A stretch of DNA of 15,616 bases from Bacteroidales bacterium UBA1800 (GTDB lineage: Bacteria; Bacteroidota; Bacteroidia; Bacteroidales; VadinHA17). The notes under the pieces were generated by a model. The model was given only the letters and a program-made list of their open reading frames with translations. It searched no databases and had not been told where the DNA came from. Made by a program: the position numbers and the translations under genes. The DNA lies in the NCBI GenBank assembly GCA_002319915.1, contig DCFQ01000076.1, forward strand, positions 23,383-38,998, in the 5' to 3' direction. Shown piece by piece: positions 14,667 through 15,616 of this stretch (positions are counted from its first letter, which is position 1; each line of letters begins with the position of its first letter).

Positions 14667-15563
14667 CTAGCTTTCCAGTATCAGCTTCAGCCTGTCGCAC
14701 AGGTCCTTCAGCCCGGCAGGAGTATCACCCCCATCCATTTCCACGTTCATCCAGCTGTGGTAACCGATGTCGTCGATTGCCTTCATCACCGCGCTCCAGT
14801 TCACATCGCCGTCACGGAGTTTTACGTCGAACCCGGCACCCATCCCTTTCGTATCTCTCAACTTCCTGCTGTACTCCTTGACATGGATCTTTGCGATCCT
14901 CTTCCCCAGGATCCTGATCCACTGTTCAGGCCACCCCCAGGCGACAATATTGCCGATATCGAAATAGTTCCCAACGATGGGGCTCTGGAACTGGTCGACA
15001 TACCTGGCAGCTTCCAGGGGGCTGAGCAGAAAGCCGTTCCAGACATTTTCAATTGCGATCTTCACTCCAAGCTTTTCCGCGACAGGTATGGCTTTCTTTA
15101 TTTCGGCAACCGACCGGTCCCAGCACTGGTCATAGCTGATATCCTGTGTGACGCGTCCCGGCACCAGGAGGACGGTATCGCCTCCGTATGCCTTTGCATC
15201 CTCCAGTGCCACGATGAGGGCATCGACACCCTTTTTCCTGGTTTCGGGATCGGGGCTCGAAAGAATGAACTCCCAGTGCTTTGAATCGCAGACACTAGGG
15301 ATCACCATGCCGGTCTGGTCGCGGGCAGCCAGCACCTCCTTCCGGTCCATGTGGCTGTCGACCTCGACACCGTCGAACCCTGCAGCTTTCACTGCCTGAA
15401 ATTTCTCAAGCACGCTTTTGCCGACTCCAACCCCTCCCCACATGATCCCCTTCTTCAGGGGGCGCTTCGGCTGCTGGACGGATCCAGACAATCCGGGAAA
15501 CTGTGCCGTTGCGATCATTGCAGATGCCAGCACACTCTTTTTTGCAAAATCTCTACGGTTCAT
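14667..15563 (-). CDS. Tat-exported TIM-barrel sugar isomerase/epimerase (xylose isomerase-like family)
   Basis: The 298-residue protein starts with a twin-arginine signal (NRRDFAKKS, then hydrophobic VLASAMIATA), so it is folded in the cytoplasm and exported to the periplasm by Tat. The rest is one AP-endonuclease-2/xylose-isomerase-like barrel. A metal-binding Glu-Asp-His-Glu set is visible: E172 in IAIENVWN, D202 in NYFDIGN, H227 in KIHVKEY and E275 in NVEMDGG, as in D-tagatose 3-epimerase-type enzymes that bind Mn or a similar divalent metal. The substrate cannot be read from sequence. The first gene of its strand, it precedes the GH116 glucosidase, suggesting both handle the same glucoside, perhaps through a keto-sugar (inference). 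Related Bacteroidota proteins are annotated only as 'sugar phosphate isomerase/epimerase', but a periplasmic location argues against a phosphorylated substrate. Confidence 0.85.
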   Translation of the reverse strand: MNRRDFAKKSVLASAMIATAQFPGLSGSVQQPKRPLKKGIMWGGVGVGKSVLEKFQAVKAAGFDGVEVDSHMDRKEVLAARDQTGMVIPSVCDSKHWEFILSSPDPETRKKGVDALIVALEDAKAYGGDTVLLVPGRVTQDISYDQCWDRSVAEIKKAIPVAEKLGVKIAIENVWNGFLLSPLEAARYVDQFQSPIVGNYFDIGNIVAWGWPEQWIRILGKRIAKIHVKEYSRKLRDTKGMGAGFDVKLRDGDVNWSAVMKAIDDIGYHSWMNVEMDGGDTPAGLKDLCDRLKLILES

Positions 15564-15593
15564 ATGTCAAACTCGCTCTAAGTTACTTTACAA

Positions 15594-15616
15594 ACTTTAT
15601 AGACTTTATAGACTTT
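15594..15616. repeat. Tandem 9-base repeat at window end
   Basis: Two full copies and a partial third copy of actttatag run into the right edge. They lie just upstream of the epimerase gene and read tataaag on its coding strand. The array probably continues beyond the window. It may overlap that gene's promoter region; no promoter motif could be assigned with confidence. Confidence 0.75.

Noticed and set aside
14541..15284. Plus-strand open frame of 247 codons
   Set aside because: It runs antisense through the inverted repeat and the TIM-barrel epimerase gene. The minus frame has a Tat signal and a complete metal site, so this one is a shadow.

Overview
The window looks like chromosomal DNA from an anaerobic or facultatively anaerobic member of the Bacteroidota, probably near the Bacteroidales or Marinilabiliales. 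This is inferred from gene content: lipoproteins with an L-x-S-C lipobox, a Tat-exported TIM-barrel epimerase, a TolB-like propeller protein, an exported S9A prolyl oligopeptidase, few clear Shine-Dalgarno sites, and moderate GC with AT-rich gaps full of palindromic repeats. No rRNA, tRNA, CRISPR, transposase or phage gene was seen. Eleven protein-coding genes fill almost all of the sequence, and no gap exceeds 210 bases.

Region 1 (37-5470, minus strand) is the most distinctive part. Read in transcription order, it encodes a cobalamin-binding corrinoid protein, a methyl-tetrahydrofolate:corrinoid methyltransferase, a fused MetV-MetF methylenetetrahydrofolate reductase, a stand-alone protein resembling the MetH reactivation domain, and then, after an AT-rich gap, a xylulokinase-like FGGY kinase. 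The first four can together interconvert methylene-THF, methyl-THF and methyl-Co(III) corrinoid and can plausibly repair oxidised corrinoid. The window has no enzyme for the outer methyl donor or acceptor: no homocysteine-binding domain, no substrate:corrinoid methyltransferase and no CODH/ACS. The module is therefore either a dispersed (split) methionine synthase or part of a C1 or demethylation pathway whose last enzyme lies elsewhere.

Region 2 (5651-9769, plus strand) starts divergently from region 1. It holds a secreted protein with a LamG-like domain followed by a TolB/WD40-like propeller, then a membrane-lipid group: a PlsC-type acyltransferase, a DAGK/YegS-type lipid kinase and a HAD-IB phosphatase whose start overlaps or abuts the kinase stop.

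Region 3 (9845-15563) has an exported lipoprotein prolyl oligopeptidase on the plus strand. It converges on a minus-strand pair: a Tat-exported TIM-barrel sugar epimerase/isomerase and a GH116 lipoprotein beta-glucosidase. The pair suggests extracytoplasmic handling of a beta-glucoside.

Four intergenic gaps carry large imperfect inverted repeats (about 4712-4793, 8009-8149, 11966-12033, 14571-14653). Both window ends carry short tandem repeats with 8- and 9-base periods. They look like low-complexity or REP-like intergenic elements of this genome; at least the one between convergent genes could terminate transcription.
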